From: Shimia isoporae
GTDB lineage: Bacteria; Pseudomonadota; Alphaproteobacteria; Rhodobacterales; Rhodobacteraceae
Assembly: GCF_004346865.1 (NCBI RefSeq)
Contig: NZ_SMGR01000003.1
Span: forward strand, 310,001-374,000
Length of the DNA: 64,000 nt
Direction of reading: 5' to 3'
The notes under the pieces were generated by a model that was not told the origin of the DNA, searched no databases, and saw only the letters and a list, made by a program, of their open reading frames with translations. The position numbers and the translations under genes were made by a program. Within the stretch, counting starts at the first letter, position 1, and each line of letters opens with the position of its first letter. This document shows, in pieces, positions 23,077-32,984 of this stretch.

Positions 23077-25826
23077 TGGCCCAACCGATCCAGCAATGCA
23101 GGCACATGCACCTGATCACTTTTGTAGTTGCCGGTCAGCACATGCATCACGAGGTTCACTCCAAACCGGTACGCCAACTCGCGCTGCCGCTCGCCCGATC
23201 GTCCACGCCCAATGGGGTACATTGTGTTGCCCCGAGCATCACGCGCCCAGGCCGCAGCCCAATCATTGCCGCCGATCACAACAGGCGTCACGCCGTCGTT
23301 CAGATTTCGGAACGGCATCCCTTCGATCAGAACCGCATCCGCCGGAGCCGCCTCGACCCAGACATCATCACTCAGGTAACGACCGGGGAAATCCTGCAGC
23401 AGATAAAACGTGCGGGTCAGAACGTGATCAGATGGCAAGGGATCCAGCGGAGGAATATCCAGCCCCGTCGCTAGGCTTTGCAGCTTGCGTCCGTTCGGAC
23501 TGCTCGCGCCGAAACCGGCGACATCACCGTCGCGCGTATCAAAAACAATCATGCCGCCTGACCGCAGATACGCGTTGAGTTTGACATAGGCGTCTCGGCT
23601 GGGCGTCGGCTGATCGGTTGTGATCGGCCAATAAAGCAGCGGGTAAAACGCCAACTCGTCGCGCTCGAGGTCGACGGACGCGGGCGGCCCCGGCTCCACC
23701 GATGTGCGGAAATTCAACACCTGCCCAAGCCCACGCAGTCCGGCCAGCGCAACATCGTCAACCTGCCGGTTGCCTGTCACAACGTGACCGAAGACCACCT
23801 CCTGCGCGTGATCCGACAATATGGCTTCCTGCGCACGAGCTTCGTACGCGCCCCCCAGAACAACCAGCGCTGCCAAACCCGCCGACGCGACCCGCGCGCC
23901 CCATAGCCGCCCTGACACTGCCAGCGAGGCCAACACATCAATGGCCAAAAGCACCAAGGCAGCGGCAAGAAAGTACCCGGACAGGTCAGTTGTCACCGCG
24001 CCTCGCAAGCCTTCGACCGGCACATCTGCTGGCCATCGCATCGGTTGCAGCGTGTCTTCGGCACGCAACACATTGAGCGCCATCAACCGGTCTCCGTCAC
24101 GATACAGGCCCGGACGCATTTCCACGCCAAGCGGCTGATTTAGAATGTTCTCGCCGGAAACACCTGCGAGCGTCTGCCCGTCCTCGAGACGGCCAAACCC
24201 GTCAAGAACCTTTACCGGTTGCCAGGTTGTTCCTGCCATTCGGTCTTCTGCGTCTGCTGGGGTGGCGCTCAACACCGCAAGCCGGTCGAGCATCTGCACA
24301 AACAAGCCGGACAACGGCAGGCCGGACCACTGCGCATTGGCCGTTACATGCACCAGAACAATCTGTCCCTGCCCGACCTCTTTGCGCGTGACCAAGGGCG
24401 TTCCGTCGCTCAATTCAGCAATGACTCGGTCCGCCAGTGTCGGGTCAGGCTGCGCAACAACCTGTGCTGTGACCGTCACTTCTTCCGGCACCTGCAGGCC
24501 ATAAAACGGGCTGTCCACGCGGAACGGTGCCAGCGTTTTCGGCTCACCCCAACTCATTGCGCCACCTACCGATCGCCCTCCAGCACGCAGCCTGACGGGC
24601 ATCAAGGGGTCTTCCTCCGACCGGCTTACTTCGCTCGCAGCCAGCTTTGGCCCGGCAAAGCGCAACAACAGCCCCCCCTGATCAAGCCAATCCAGCATTG
24701 CTGTGGTTTCCCCATCGGACAGGACCGCAACGTCAGCCAGAACGATGACATCGGGGTTGGCAGGCAAAAGGTCGGAGAGCGCACCCTCAAGCACATCCGC
24801 TGTCGGATCCAAAGCCTGTCGCAAGTAGTGCAACGGTGACAAAAGCTGAAGCCCTTCGCGATCTTCCCGACCGGAAATCAAAGCCACTTCCCGCCGCCGC
24901 AAACTGTCATCAGACAAGCTCACTGCACCCGCAGACCGGTGGCCGGCAATTTCGAACCGCGATAACCGCGCACGTAATTCGCTTGGCAGGCTCAGGGCGT
25001 TCTCGGTGGCAGCATCTCCGGCCGCGAAACTCAATGGAATGGCCGCCAAAACCCGTTCCGTGCCCGCAGGATCAAGGCCTATGGCCTGAACAGTAATCTC
25101 CCGCTCCAGTGCCGTTTGGGTGCGTTGCGCAGTCAGAAGGACTTTACCGTCCTCATAGCGTGGCGGAGCAAGGGCCAAGGCCCCCCGCCCGGTTTGCACG
25201 ATCCGCACGTCTCCACGTTCTTGCAATGCGGCAAGCACTGCGTCCCGTCCTTCTCGAGCCAGACCGTCAGACAACCAGATGGTGTCAAAGCTCTGCGAAC
25301 CAAGCCCTTTGGCAAAAGCCAGATGCGCCTCTTCAGACCCTTCCCAAGGCGCCGGCAAAACTCCTGCCATTCGTGACTTCCAGACGTCCGCTTGCGCAAA
25401 TCGCACCTCTTCAGATGCCGTCAAACGCTGAACCGCGACAACGCGTCCATCCCGTGCCGCCTCATCCAACAAAGCCTCGACCATTGTGCGGCGGGCATCC
25501 CAATCGCTTGCGGACGCCCAGCTGGCATCCATCAGAATGAGAAGCGGCCCGTTGCCATCTTCGCGCTCTTGCGGGTTGAGCAGCGGCCCGGCGAGACCGA
25601 TGATCACGGCCGCAACAGCCAGCATTCGCAAAAGCAATAGCCACCAAGGCGTGCGGTCTGTGACCGTATCGTCATCATTCAGACCAAGCAGCAGCACAAC
25701 ACCGGGAAACAGGCGTTTAACAGGAGCGGGCGGAATGGCCCGCAGAACGAGCCACAAAACCGGCAAAATCACCAGTGCCGACAACAGCCAAGGTGTCACA
25801 AATCCGATGGACAATCCGCCAATCAA
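23073..25826 (-). CDS. BatA-like N-terminal / DUF4159 C-terminal membrane protein
   Basis: 917 residues. The N-terminus has a BatA-type pair of membrane segments (~7-30, ~48-70), a degenerate VWA-like region (LLILMDASWASASDWDAR) and another glutamine-amidotransferase-like region. Two more membrane segments near ~625-680 lead to the C-terminal DUF4159 domain (~700-910): HVVTGNRQVDDVALAGLRGL, YPLLYWPIT and GGMIVFDTRDG. TTG at 25,826 is preferred as start: it overlaps the DUF58 stop as TTGA and has GGAGGG 6 bp upstream. A GTG at 25,856 would have no site. It is the largest part of the MoxR unit. Confidence 0.82.
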   Translation of the reverse strand: MIGGLSIGFVTPWLLSALVILPVLWLVLRAIPPAPVKRLFPGVVLLLGLNDDDTVTDRTPWWLLLLRMLAVAAVIIGLAGPLLNPQEREDGNGPLLILMDASWASASDWDARRTMVEALLDEAARDGRVVAVQRLTASEEVRFAQADVWKSRMAGVLPAPWEGSEEAHLAFAKGLGSQSFDTIWLSDGLAREGRDAVLAALQERGDVRIVQTGRGALALAPPRYEDGKVLLTAQRTQTALEREITVQAIGLDPAGTERVLAAIPLSFAAGDAATENALSLPSELRARLSRFEIAGHRSAGAVSLSDDSLRRREVALISGREDREGLQLLSPLHYLRQALDPTADVLEGALSDLLPANPDVIVLADVAVLSDGETTAMLDWLDQGGLLLRFAGPKLAASEVSRSEEDPLMPVRLRAGGRSVGGAMSWGEPKTLAPFRVDSPFYGLQVPEEVTVTAQVVAQPDPTLADRVIAELSDGTPLVTRKEVGQGQIVLVHVTANAQWSGLPLSGLFVQMLDRLAVLSATPADAEDRMAGTTWQPVKVLDGFGRLEDGQTLAGVSGENILNQPLGVEMRPGLYRDGDRLMALNVLRAEDTLQPMRWPADVPVEGLRGAVTTDLSGYFLAAALVLLAIDVLASLAVSGRLWGARVASAGLAALVVLGGAYEARAQEAILSDHAQEVVFGHVVTGNRQVDDVALAGLRGLGQVLNFRTSVEPGPPASVDLERDELAFYPLLYWPITTDQPTPSRDAYVKLNAYLRSGGMIVFDTRDGDVAGFGASSPNGRKLQSLATGLDIPPLDPLPSDHVLTRTFYLLQDFPGRYLSDDVWVEAAPADAVLIEGMPFRNLNDGVTPVVIGGNDWAAAWARDARGNTMYPIGRGRSGERQRELAYRFGVNLVMHVLTGNYKSDQVHVPALLDRLGQ

Positions 25827-26691
25827 GAGCGACCCTCCAAAGCCTGATGAAGCCACAACAATGCTGCCTGTGCGCTTTCACCTGTGTGGTGAGTGCCATA
25901 GTGCCACCCCGTTACGCGGCACAAATCTTTAAGCTGTTCGCGCCGCTCGGCCAGTCGCTCGATATAGCGTGTCCGTAGGTCGTCGGCCTTTTTGGTTTCA
26001 TGGGTCAATGACCCACCCATGCTTTCGAATACAGCCCGCCCACGGTATGGGAAATCTTCCTCCGCCGGATCCAGAACCTGATAGCACACACCGCGCACCC
26101 CACGATCCGCCGCCTTGGTCAAAGCCTGTGTGAAAGCCGCGAAGTCGCCCATGAAATCCGAAACAAACAGCGCCCGCGCGTGTGGCAGCATGGCCTTGGT
26201 TTCCGGGGTGCCGTAGTCGCCTTCGTCCTCGCGCAAAAACATTTCGGTTAGGCGCAAGATCTGCCCTTCACCTCGGCGTGGCGGCAACAACGTCCCGGTT
26301 AAGCCGACCCTCTCACCGCTTCGGATCAACAAGATCGCAACCGCGAGCGCAAGAACGCGAGCGCGTTCCCCCTTACTGATCCCGTCTTTCGCACTCGAAA
26401 ACTGCATGGATGGCGCGGCATCCACCCATAGCATTACCGATTGTGCAACCTGCCATTCGCGCTGGCGCACAAACTGCGCATCCGATTTCGCGGAACGACG
26501 CCAGTCAATCATCCGCAGGCTGTCCCCGGGTTGCACGGGGCGGTACTGCCAGAAATCATCGCCCAATCCGGACCGCCGTCGCCCATGCTCCCCAAGCAAA
26601 ACCGTGCCGGCAAGATGCTCTGCCTGCGCCAAAAGTGGCGGCAGGCGTGCGGCTTCAGCTTCCGCACGGGCACGAAGATGGGCGACTGAAC

Positions 26692-26695
<4 letters not shown>
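25823..26695 (-). CDS. DUF58 domain-containing protein
   Basis: 290 residues, soluble. GRRRSGLGDDFWQYRPVQPGDSLRMIDWRRSAKSD at ~38-72 is the DUF58 signature, and a VWA-like fold follows (MLWVDAAPSM; LFVSDFMGDF). It is coded in the moxR operon, as is usual for the family, where MoxR ATPase and VWA/DUF58 proteins form metal-ion or protein-assembly chaperone pairs. The GTG start overlaps the moxR stop as GTGA. Confidence 0.88.
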
Positions 26696-27699
<1,004 letters not shown>

Positions 27700-27755
27700 G
27701 ACATTTCTCCTGATGGGTCTATATGCTTATACGAACCTTATCTCGCGCAGATGAA

Positions 27756-28352
27756 ATGGCAAAAACAATGAGCGCACAATTTCCCGTGAAACCGACAGTT
27801 AATGATCTGGCTGCCACAGCCACTGCCGCCATGAAGGAACGCGGGCCGGCGCCTGTGCACCTTTGGAATCCCCCGTTCTGCGGCAATATCGACATGCGTA
27901 TCGCCAAGGATGGCACGTGGTTTCACGAGGGTGGGCCAATCACACGTCCCGCCATGGTCAAACTGTTTAGCTCAATTCTGCGCAAGGAAGGGGATGCCTA
28001 TTTTCTGGTCACTCCGGTCGAGAAGGTGGGAATCACGGTCGAAGATGCGCCCTTTGTCGCCCAGAACATGGAAGTCGAAGGAAGCGGCGACACGCAGGTG
28101 TTGCGCTTTGAAACCCACATCGGTGAATCCGCGACGGCCGGTCCCGAGAACCCCATTCGGGTCGAAATCCGAAACGGGGAACCCGCGCCCTATGTTACGG
28201 TCCGCGCCGATCTGGAGGCTAAGATCGACCGAAAAACTTTCTATCGCATGGTGGATGTTGCCGAAGAGCAGGACATCGATGGCACCGCGTGGTTCGGCGT
28301 GCGATCATCCGGCGTTTTCTTCCCAATGATCCCTGCTGCAGATCTGGCTTAG
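27756..28352 (+). CDS. DUF1285 domain-containing protein
   Basis: 198 residues, soluble. HLWNPPFCGNIDMRIAKDGTWFHEGGPITRPAMVKLFS at ~30-66 is the DUF1285 signature, followed by YFLVTPVEKVGI. The fold is known in proteobacteria but its function is not. The ATG at 27,756 is chosen over an upstream one at 27,723 that lies in the moxR promoter region. The stop overlaps the end of the convergent cupin gene by 4 bp. Confidence 0.8.
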   Translation: MAKTMSAQFPVKPTVNDLAATATAAMKERGPAPVHLWNPPFCGNIDMRIAKDGTWFHEGGPITRPAMVKLFSSILRKEGDAYFLVTPVEKVGITVEDAPFVAQNMEVEGSGDTQVLRFETHIGESATAGPENPIRVEIRNGEPAPYVTVRADLEAKIDRKTFYRMVDVAEEQDIDGTAWFGVRSSGVFFPMIPAADLA

Positions 28353-28870
28353 TCCTCCGCCACAAGCTTGTAGTAGTTTTCATCCGTGAAAGGCATCGCG
28401 TTGCCGCTGCTCAGGTCAAACAGCGAGCGGTCCACCTTGGTCAGTTCACCAAGATAGACATGAATTCCGCAACACGGCTCCTCGCTGGCGCAACCCACTG
28501 CATGGATTGCACTCGGGCCGATCTGGAATACATCCCCCGCTCCCAACCGAACTTCGCTGCTTTTCCGGAGGCCTCCGTCAACGGAACGCTCGTAAAAATC
28601 GTTCCGTTCAGCGCCACGATAGACCGCAATTGTCGCAAGCATCTTGTGGTCGTGCGGTGGCACGGTTTTCCCGGGCTGAAATCGGCAATGCCAGACCGAA
28701 ATCGTATCATCCTCAAACAGGACCACATCATCGTCTTCAAACTCCGGCAGAACCGCAGCAAAGGCTTCGGGATCGGACAACGCTCCCTGCATCAAAGACT
28801 TGATATCCGCCCGCGGGTTTTCCCCGACTGCCGCAGCCCTAAGCTGCGTGATCAGACTCTCCAACTGCAT
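28349..28870 (-). CDS. Cupin-fold protein (cysteine-dioxygenase-like)
   Basis: 173 residues. PPHDHKMLATIAVYRG at ~69-84 gives the His-rich cupin motif 1, and DVFQIGPSAIHAVG provides motif 2. The layout resembles cysteine-dioxygenase-like proteins: a single cupin with metal-binding His residues and an acidic N-terminal helix. The substrate is unknown. AAGGAGG upstream of the ATG at 28,870 fixes the start; longer frames begin inside the leader. Confidence 0.72.
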   Translation of the reverse strand: MQLESLITQLRAAAVGENPRADIKSLMQGALSDPEAFAAVLPEFEDDDVVLFEDDTISVWHCRFQPGKTVPPHDHKMLATIAVYRGAERNDFYERSVDGGLRKSSEVRLGAGDVFQIGPSAIHAVGCASEEPCCGIHVYLGELTKVDRSLFDLSSGNAMPFTDENYYKLVAED

Positions 28871-29066
28871 ACCGAAAAAGCCTCCTTGGTGGTCACTTCT
28901 CCCGCACAAAACACTGGCAGGTCAATGAATGCGCGGCAAGTCACCCGGAACCGCCATTTCAATTTGACTCCCTGCTTTGCAAAAAATAGCAAATTTACCA
29001 TTCGGCCCGTTTCAGTCTATGACACCGCCAAACTCTTTGCGTTACTCATTTCCTCAGGAGATCGCC

Positions 29067-29834
29067 TTGCCCAAGTTCGCCGCAAACCTGACCATGCTCT
29101 TCAAGGAGCTGCCCGAGCTAGAGCGTTTTGACGCCGCAGCCGAGGCCGGGTTTGAGGCGGTCGAGGTGCTGTTTCCCTATGATATGCAGGCAAGCGACAT
29201 TCTGACCTCTCTGTCGCGCAATAAACTGTCCCTTGAATTGATCAATTGCCCGCCGCCGAACTACACGGGTGGCCCCCGCGGTTACGCTGCAATCCCGGGC
29301 GGAGAAGAACGGTTTCGCCACGACTTCAAGCGCACTTTAAGATACGCCAATGCCCTCGGCGCCCGGCTCGTACACATTATGGCGGGTCCCGCGCAGGGCC
29401 CGGAAGCCAGGGAAACATTTGTTGCCAATCTGCGGTGGGCCAGCGACATCGCTCAGAAACAGATGCTCACAATCGAGCCAATCAACGACAGCGATATGCC
29501 GGGCTACTTCTTGAACAATTTCGATCTTGCTGCGGACATTCTGGATGAGGTTGCTGCACCCAATCTGGCCCTGCAGTTTGACACCTACCACGCCTATCGC
29601 ATCCACGGTGACGTGAAAGCATGCTGGGACAAGCACAACCATCTCGTAGGTCACATACAGATAGGCGGCATTCCGGACCGGCACGAACCCGCAGGCGGGC
29701 CTTTCGATTACCCCGCATTTTTTAAAATGCTGGATGAAACCGGCTATGACGGCGTTGTCAGCGCCGAGTATTTTCCGTCGGGGAAAACCACCCCTAGCGG
29801 CTTGGGTTGGATGGGGCTGCGTCCCGTAAAATAG
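29067..29834 (+). CDS. TIM-barrel isomerase, hydroxypyruvate isomerase-like
   Basis: 255 residues, a xylose-isomerase-like TIM barrel of Hyi size. PKFAANLTMLFKELPELERF is the start, and metal-binding residues are in LTIEPINDSDMPG (Glu), LQFDTYHAYR (Asp/His), IGGIPDRHEP and VSAEYFPS (Glu). It probably interconverts hydroxypyruvate and tartronate semialdehyde, or a related small keto sugar. The start is TTG at 29,067 with CAGGAG 6 bp upstream. A strong hairpin follows. Confidence 0.82.
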   Translation: MPKFAANLTMLFKELPELERFDAAAEAGFEAVEVLFPYDMQASDILTSLSRNKLSLELINCPPPNYTGGPRGYAAIPGGEERFRHDFKRTLRYANALGARLVHIMAGPAQGPEARETFVANLRWASDIAQKQMLTIEPINDSDMPGYFLNNFDLAADILDEVAAPNLALQFDTYHAYRIHGDVKACWDKHNHLVGHIQIGGIPDRHEPAGGPFDYPAFFKMLDETGYDGVVSAEYFPSGKTTPSGLGWMGLRPVK

Positions 29835-29835
29835 A

Positions 29836-29869
29836 CGACACCCCCGTACGTTTCCGTACGAGGGTGTCG
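29836..29869. terminator. Terminator-like hairpin
   Basis: CGACACCCCCGTACG and CGTACGAGGGTGTCG form a 15-bp stem with one mismatch and a TTTC loop, directly after the isomerase stop. No T-run follows on the plus strand, but TATTTTAC follows on the minus strand, so it may serve the convergent DUF1992 gene at 29,900 as well. Confidence 0.7.
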
Positions 29870-29899
29870 CTGTCCCGTGATCTCTGAAATTTCAGAGGC

Positions 29900-30214
29900 T
29901 CACCCGTATTTCTGCATCGCTTCAAGTTCGAGACCCAAACGCGTCTGCAAATCCGCAATCAAACGCATTTGCTCTTTCCGCTCTCTGGCGTCCGACATGT
30001 TCTGAAGCTGCGCGCTGGCCTGCGTCAATTGCTGCTTGAGCCCGACGGCCAACGGCTTCGCCTGGTTTTCCTTCATGATGCGGTCAATCACTGCGTCACT
30101 TGGGCGGCTCAGGAATTCCAACGGCTGACCTGCCCCGGGCAAATTCTGGAATGCATCAGTGCGTGAAGCTTGCTCAAGGGCCATTTCAATCGCGGCGTTC
30201 ATAACATGTGCCAT
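29900..30214 (-). CDS. DUF1992 (DnaJ-homologue C28-like) protein
   Basis: 104 residues. AFQNLPGAGQPLEF at ~20-33 is the DUF1992 signature, and the rest is helical with a coiled-coil tendency (QLTQASAQLQNMSDARERKEQMRLIADLQ). Family members are soluble; the function is not established. The start is ATG at 30,214; longer frames would run into the intergenic region. Confidence 0.75.
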   Translation of the reverse strand: MAHVMNAAIEMALEQASRTDAFQNLPGAGQPLEFLSRPSDAVIDRIMKENQAKPLAVGLKQQLTQASAQLQNMSDARERKEQMRLIADLQTRLGLELEAMQKYG

Positions 30215-30347
30215 TGTATCTATCCGTTTCCAAAGTCTTGTTCTGCTCTGCCCCACAGATAGGTGTCGCTGCGTTAACTTTTACCCAAACACTCTGTGAG
30301 TTGGCGGAATTTCGCCAAAACTTGTCCGGTATTAACTGCCTTGCCTT

Positions 30348-30368
30348 ATCTGACTATTTCTGTCAGAT
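30348..30368. promoter_or_regulatory. Inverted repeat upstream of hemP (operator candidate)
   Basis: ATCTGAC - 7 bp - GTCAGAT is a perfect 7-7 dyad ending 62 bp before the hemP ATG. Iron-responsive regulators (Fur, Irr, RirA) control hemP in alphaproteobacteria, so this may be their site. The motif itself does not match a consensus I can name with confidence. Confidence 0.5.
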
Positions 30369-30430
30369 TAAATACCATCAGCCACCCGCAACGCTGGGAA
30401 GCCAATAAATTAACGCAACTGGAGGCTTCC

Positions 30431-30589
30431 ATGACGATTCAATTCAGCGATTCCACTCACTTGACGTCCACACCGGTGCATGACGCCGACATTCTGACCG
30501 GAACCAACGGTTTGGCCCACATTCGCTTGAATGATCAGCTTTACACCCTGCGCATCACCCGCGCCGGCAAGCTGATCCTGACAAAATGA
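30431..30589 (+). CDS. hemP: Hemin uptake protein HemP
   Basis: 52 residues. The ending LNDQLYTLRITRAGKLILTK is the HemP signature. Small HemP proteins support haem uptake or its regulation under iron limitation. GGAGG 5 bp before the ATG is a strong ribosome site. The stop overlaps the ATG of the next gene as ATGA, so the cysteine-rich protein is translationally coupled. Confidence 0.88.
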   Translation: MTIQFSDSTHLTSTPVHDADILTGTNGLAHIRLNDQLYTLRITRAGKLILTK

Positions 30590-31062
30590 ACCGCCGCCCA
30601 AGTCCCGGAGCGCGTCGTGTTGGATGGTTGTCCGACCTCGCGCCAGCCGAACGGATGGCCGTCAGATGCCTGAGAGCCTGCGGAAGACCCGCCGGCGCAG
30701 ACGACCAATTGAACGCGGATCTGGCCATGAGGCTTGGGCCCGCGCGCGGTCGCGTCACCCGCGAAGTCCTTGACGAACTCATGCATTGCGCCCGCGCCTA
30801 TGGCCGCCGCCCACTCTGCCGTCACGCCTGCAACTGCGACTGCTTGGGCGCAGACGAAGCTGTATTTGCGGCATTAGTCGGTCACGCAGTCCACGGAGAA
30901 CTGGAAGAAACTGCTCAGCTCTCCTCTCTGATCGTGCGCCCGGACATGGCGCGGAACTTCGCCGGTCTCATCACGGAGTTCGGATTTGCCATGGATGTGA
31001 TGACGCGAAATGCGGCCGCGCAAATCCCGCAAACCCACGGTGTTCAAGCGGTGGTTCACTAG
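30586..31062 (+). CDS. Conserved cysteine-rich protein coupled to HemP
   Basis: 158 residues, soluble, mostly helical. The striking part is RPLCRHACNCDCLGADE (~82-98), with four Cys as C-x3-C-x-C-x-C plus a nearby His, a likely metal or Fe-S ligand set. Another Cys pair lies near 28-32. ERMAVRCLRACGRPAG at the front and FAGLITEFGFAMDVM at the end are the other distinctive parts. The function is unknown. The ATGA overlap with hemP and the shared promoter suggest a role in iron or haem homeostasis. I believe similar genes follow hemP in other Rhodobacteraceae. Confidence 0.65.
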   Translation: MNRRPSPGARRVGWLSDLAPAERMAVRCLRACGRPAGADDQLNADLAMRLGPARGRVTREVLDELMHCARAYGRRPLCRHACNCDCLGADEAVFAALVGHAVHGELEETAQLSSLIVRPDMARNFAGLITEFGFAMDVMTRNAAAQIPQTHGVQAVVH

Positions 31063-31065
31063 ATC

Positions 31066-31668
31066 TCAGCCAATGTCATCCTGCATGCACTGAGACGCGG
31101 CGCCGTCTATTTCGACCGCCGCCTCTTTGCCTTTGGTGTGCAGCACCATATCAATACCTTCATAGCGTACGCCCGACCCGCTTGGACCCGCCACCAGCAC
31201 CCGCGTTCCGTCCTGCATTCCGACAACTGCGCGTGGTGGTTCAGCGTTGATAAATGTCACACTCAAAGGGGCATCCATACCTTCGCAAACGTAGGGAAAC
31301 GGACCTTCTGACGGGCCGTCTCCCTCACGGGCACCGGCATAGCCTTGTCGCAACTCGGCAATTCGAAAAGCGTACTCATTGCCGACGCAGGCCTCCAGTC
31401 CGAGGCTCGACTTCCAGCACTCATCGCGCCCCTTGATCCATCCTCGCTGCGTCGCCTTCAGTTCATTCAAACGCTCTGACGACAAATCACTCGTCGCTGC
31501 GAGGCCATACACACGCGCAAGTTCAAGATCGAGCGCCGCCAAAGCGTCCGAGGCGCACACAGCCTCCTCAGCCGAACTGCCCGCCTTGGCGCAATCAAAA
31601 GACGGATCGAGCGCAAACGCACGGGTGGAAAAAACGATCAAGGCGACGGAGAGGGAAAGAAAACGCAT
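31066..31668 (-). CDS. LprI/DUF1311 plus MliC-like lysozyme-inhibitor protein
   Basis: 200 residues with a signal peptide (~1-20, MRFLSLSVALIVFSTRAFA). Residues ~22-105 look like an LprI (DUF1311) domain: PSFDCAKAGSSAEEAVCASDALAALD, then AELRQGYAG. Residues ~125-190 look like MliC: FPYVCEGMDAPLSVTF and GIDMVLHTKGKEAAVEIDG. Both domains occur in inhibitors of c-type lysozyme, so it probably protects the cell wall in the periplasm. GGAG precedes the ATG at 31,668. A longer frame to 31,737 lacks a signal. Confidence 0.78.
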   Translation of the reverse strand: MRFLSLSVALIVFSTRAFALDPSFDCAKAGSSAEEAVCASDALAALDLELARVYGLAATSDLSSERLNELKATQRGWIKGRDECWKSSLGLEACVGNEYAFRIAELRQGYAGAREGDGPSEGPFPYVCEGMDAPLSVTFINAEPPRAVVGMQDGTRVLVAGPSGSGVRYEGIDMVLHTKGKEAAVEIDGAASQCMQDDIG

Positions 31669-31747
31669 TACAAAACTCCAAAACTGATGTCCCGATGCTA
31701 TCGCATTTCGTCCGGATCTCCCAAGCAAGGTCTTCAAAAAATGAAAA

Positions 31748-31771
31748 CACCCCGCTCGATCAAGCGGGGTG
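31748..31771 (-). terminator. Terminator after aspC
   Basis: CACCCCGCT and AGCGGGGTG pair perfectly (9 bp, 6-base loop). On the minus strand it is followed by a T-rich run (GTTTTCATTTTTT), 29 bp after the aspC stop. Confidence 0.85.
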
Positions 31772-31799
31772 CTCTAGAATGTATTGGTGAAGCGACTAC

Positions 31800-32984
31800 T
31801 TAAACGCCTGCGTCAACGATCGCCTGCGCCAACATCGGAATCGTGTTCTCGTTCAGACCCGCAATGTTCATGCGACTATCGCCAACCATATAGATCGCGT
31901 TGTCGACACGCATCTTTTCAACCAGATCAGGTGTCGTACCCAACAGGCTGAACATACCGCGATGCTGTGCAAGGAAGCCGAACCGGTTGGACCCGCTCAA
32001 ACGCTGCAACTCATCCGCCAACTGCTGACGCAGTTTCAACATGCCAAGACGTGTTTCTTCCAGTTCTGCCATCCAGTCAGCCTTGAGCTCGGGGTCGGTC
32101 AGAATAGTTGTCACCACTCGTGCACCGTGGTCGGGCGGGAAGGAAAAGTTTTGGCGGTTCAGATGGTTCAGATTGCCCTGTACCACCGGTGTATTTTCGG
32201 CATTTTCGCCAATCGCGATCAACAACCCGGTGCGCTCGCGGTAGATTCCGAAGTTCTTCGAGCAAGACGCTGCAATCAAAAGTTCCGGCACCTGCGACGC
32301 CACCAGACGGGTCGGCGCGGCATCCTCTTCAAGACCATCGCCAAAGCCCTGATAGGCGATGTCGATCATCGGCAGACATCCCTTTTCAAGGATCAGATCG
32401 ATCACAGACTGCCATTCTGTCAGGTTCAGGTTTGCACCTGTCGGGTTGTGGCAGCAGCCGTGCAGCAGGATCACATCGTCCTTGGTCACACCAGCAAGGT
32501 CTTCCATCATGCCAGCGAAGTTCACACCGCGCGTTTCTGTGTCAAAGTAGCGGTACTTCACCACTTCGATGCCCAGATAGCCGAGAATGCTAACATGGTT
32601 CGGCCACGTTGGGTCGGACACGAACACCCGTGCGTTCGGGCTCATCTGCTTGACGAGTTCAAACGCCTGACGCACGGCACCGGTGCCACCAGGTGTTGCT
32701 GCAGCAGCAAGACGTGCCCGATCCACGCTATCTGCCAACAGCAGGTCGCACATCGCATTGGAATAAGCCGGGTCGCCAGCAAGACCGGTGTAGGCTTTGG
32801 TTTCCTGCTCTTCCACCAGTTTGCGTTCAGCCGCCTTGACCGCGCGCATGACTGGAGTGACACCCTGCGCGTTTTTGTACACGCCTACGCCCAGATCCAC
32901 CTTGGTGGCACGGGGGTCTTCGCGGTACTGGGCCATCAGGCCGAGGATTTTGTCTTTGGGTTGCTCTGTGAGATTGGTGAGCAT
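31800..32984 (-). CDS. aspC: Aspartate/aromatic amino acid aminotransferase
   Basis: 394 residues, PLP fold-type I. Motifs: VDLGVGVYKN (substrate arm), TPGGTGAVRQAFEL, DPTWPNH (aromatic ring stacking the cofactor), HGCCHNPTGANL, IDIAYQGFGDG (Asp/Tyr on the pyridine), SCSKNFGIYRERTG (Schiff-base Lys) and SRMNIAGL (Arg for the alpha-carboxylate). It swaps amino groups between aspartate or tyrosine and 2-oxoglutarate. The ATG at 32,984 overlaps the sseA stop (TGATG). Longer frames exist but read into sseA. Confidence 0.92.
   Translation of the reverse strand: MLTNLTEQPKDKILGLMAQYREDPRATKVDLGVGVYKNAQGVTPVMRAVKAAERKLVEEQETKAYTGLAGDPAYSNAMCDLLLADSVDRARLAAAATPGGTGAVRQAFELVKQMSPNARVFVSDPTWPNHVSILGYLGIEVVKYRYFDTETRGVNFAGMMEDLAGVTKDDVILLHGCCHNPTGANLNLTEWQSVIDLILEKGCLPMIDIAYQGFGDGLEEDAAPTRLVASQVPELLIAASCSKNFGIYRERTGLLIAIGENAENTPVVQGNLNHLNRQNFSFPPDHGARVVTTILTDPELKADWMAELEETRLGMLKLRQQLADELQRLSGSNRFGFLAQHRGMFSLLGTTPDLVEKMRVDNAIYMVGDSRMNIAGLNENTIPMLAQAIVDAGV

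Noticed and set aside
31254..31436. Plus-strand frames opposite the lysozyme-inhibitor-like gene
   Set aside because: Shadows of a well-supported minus-strand gene.
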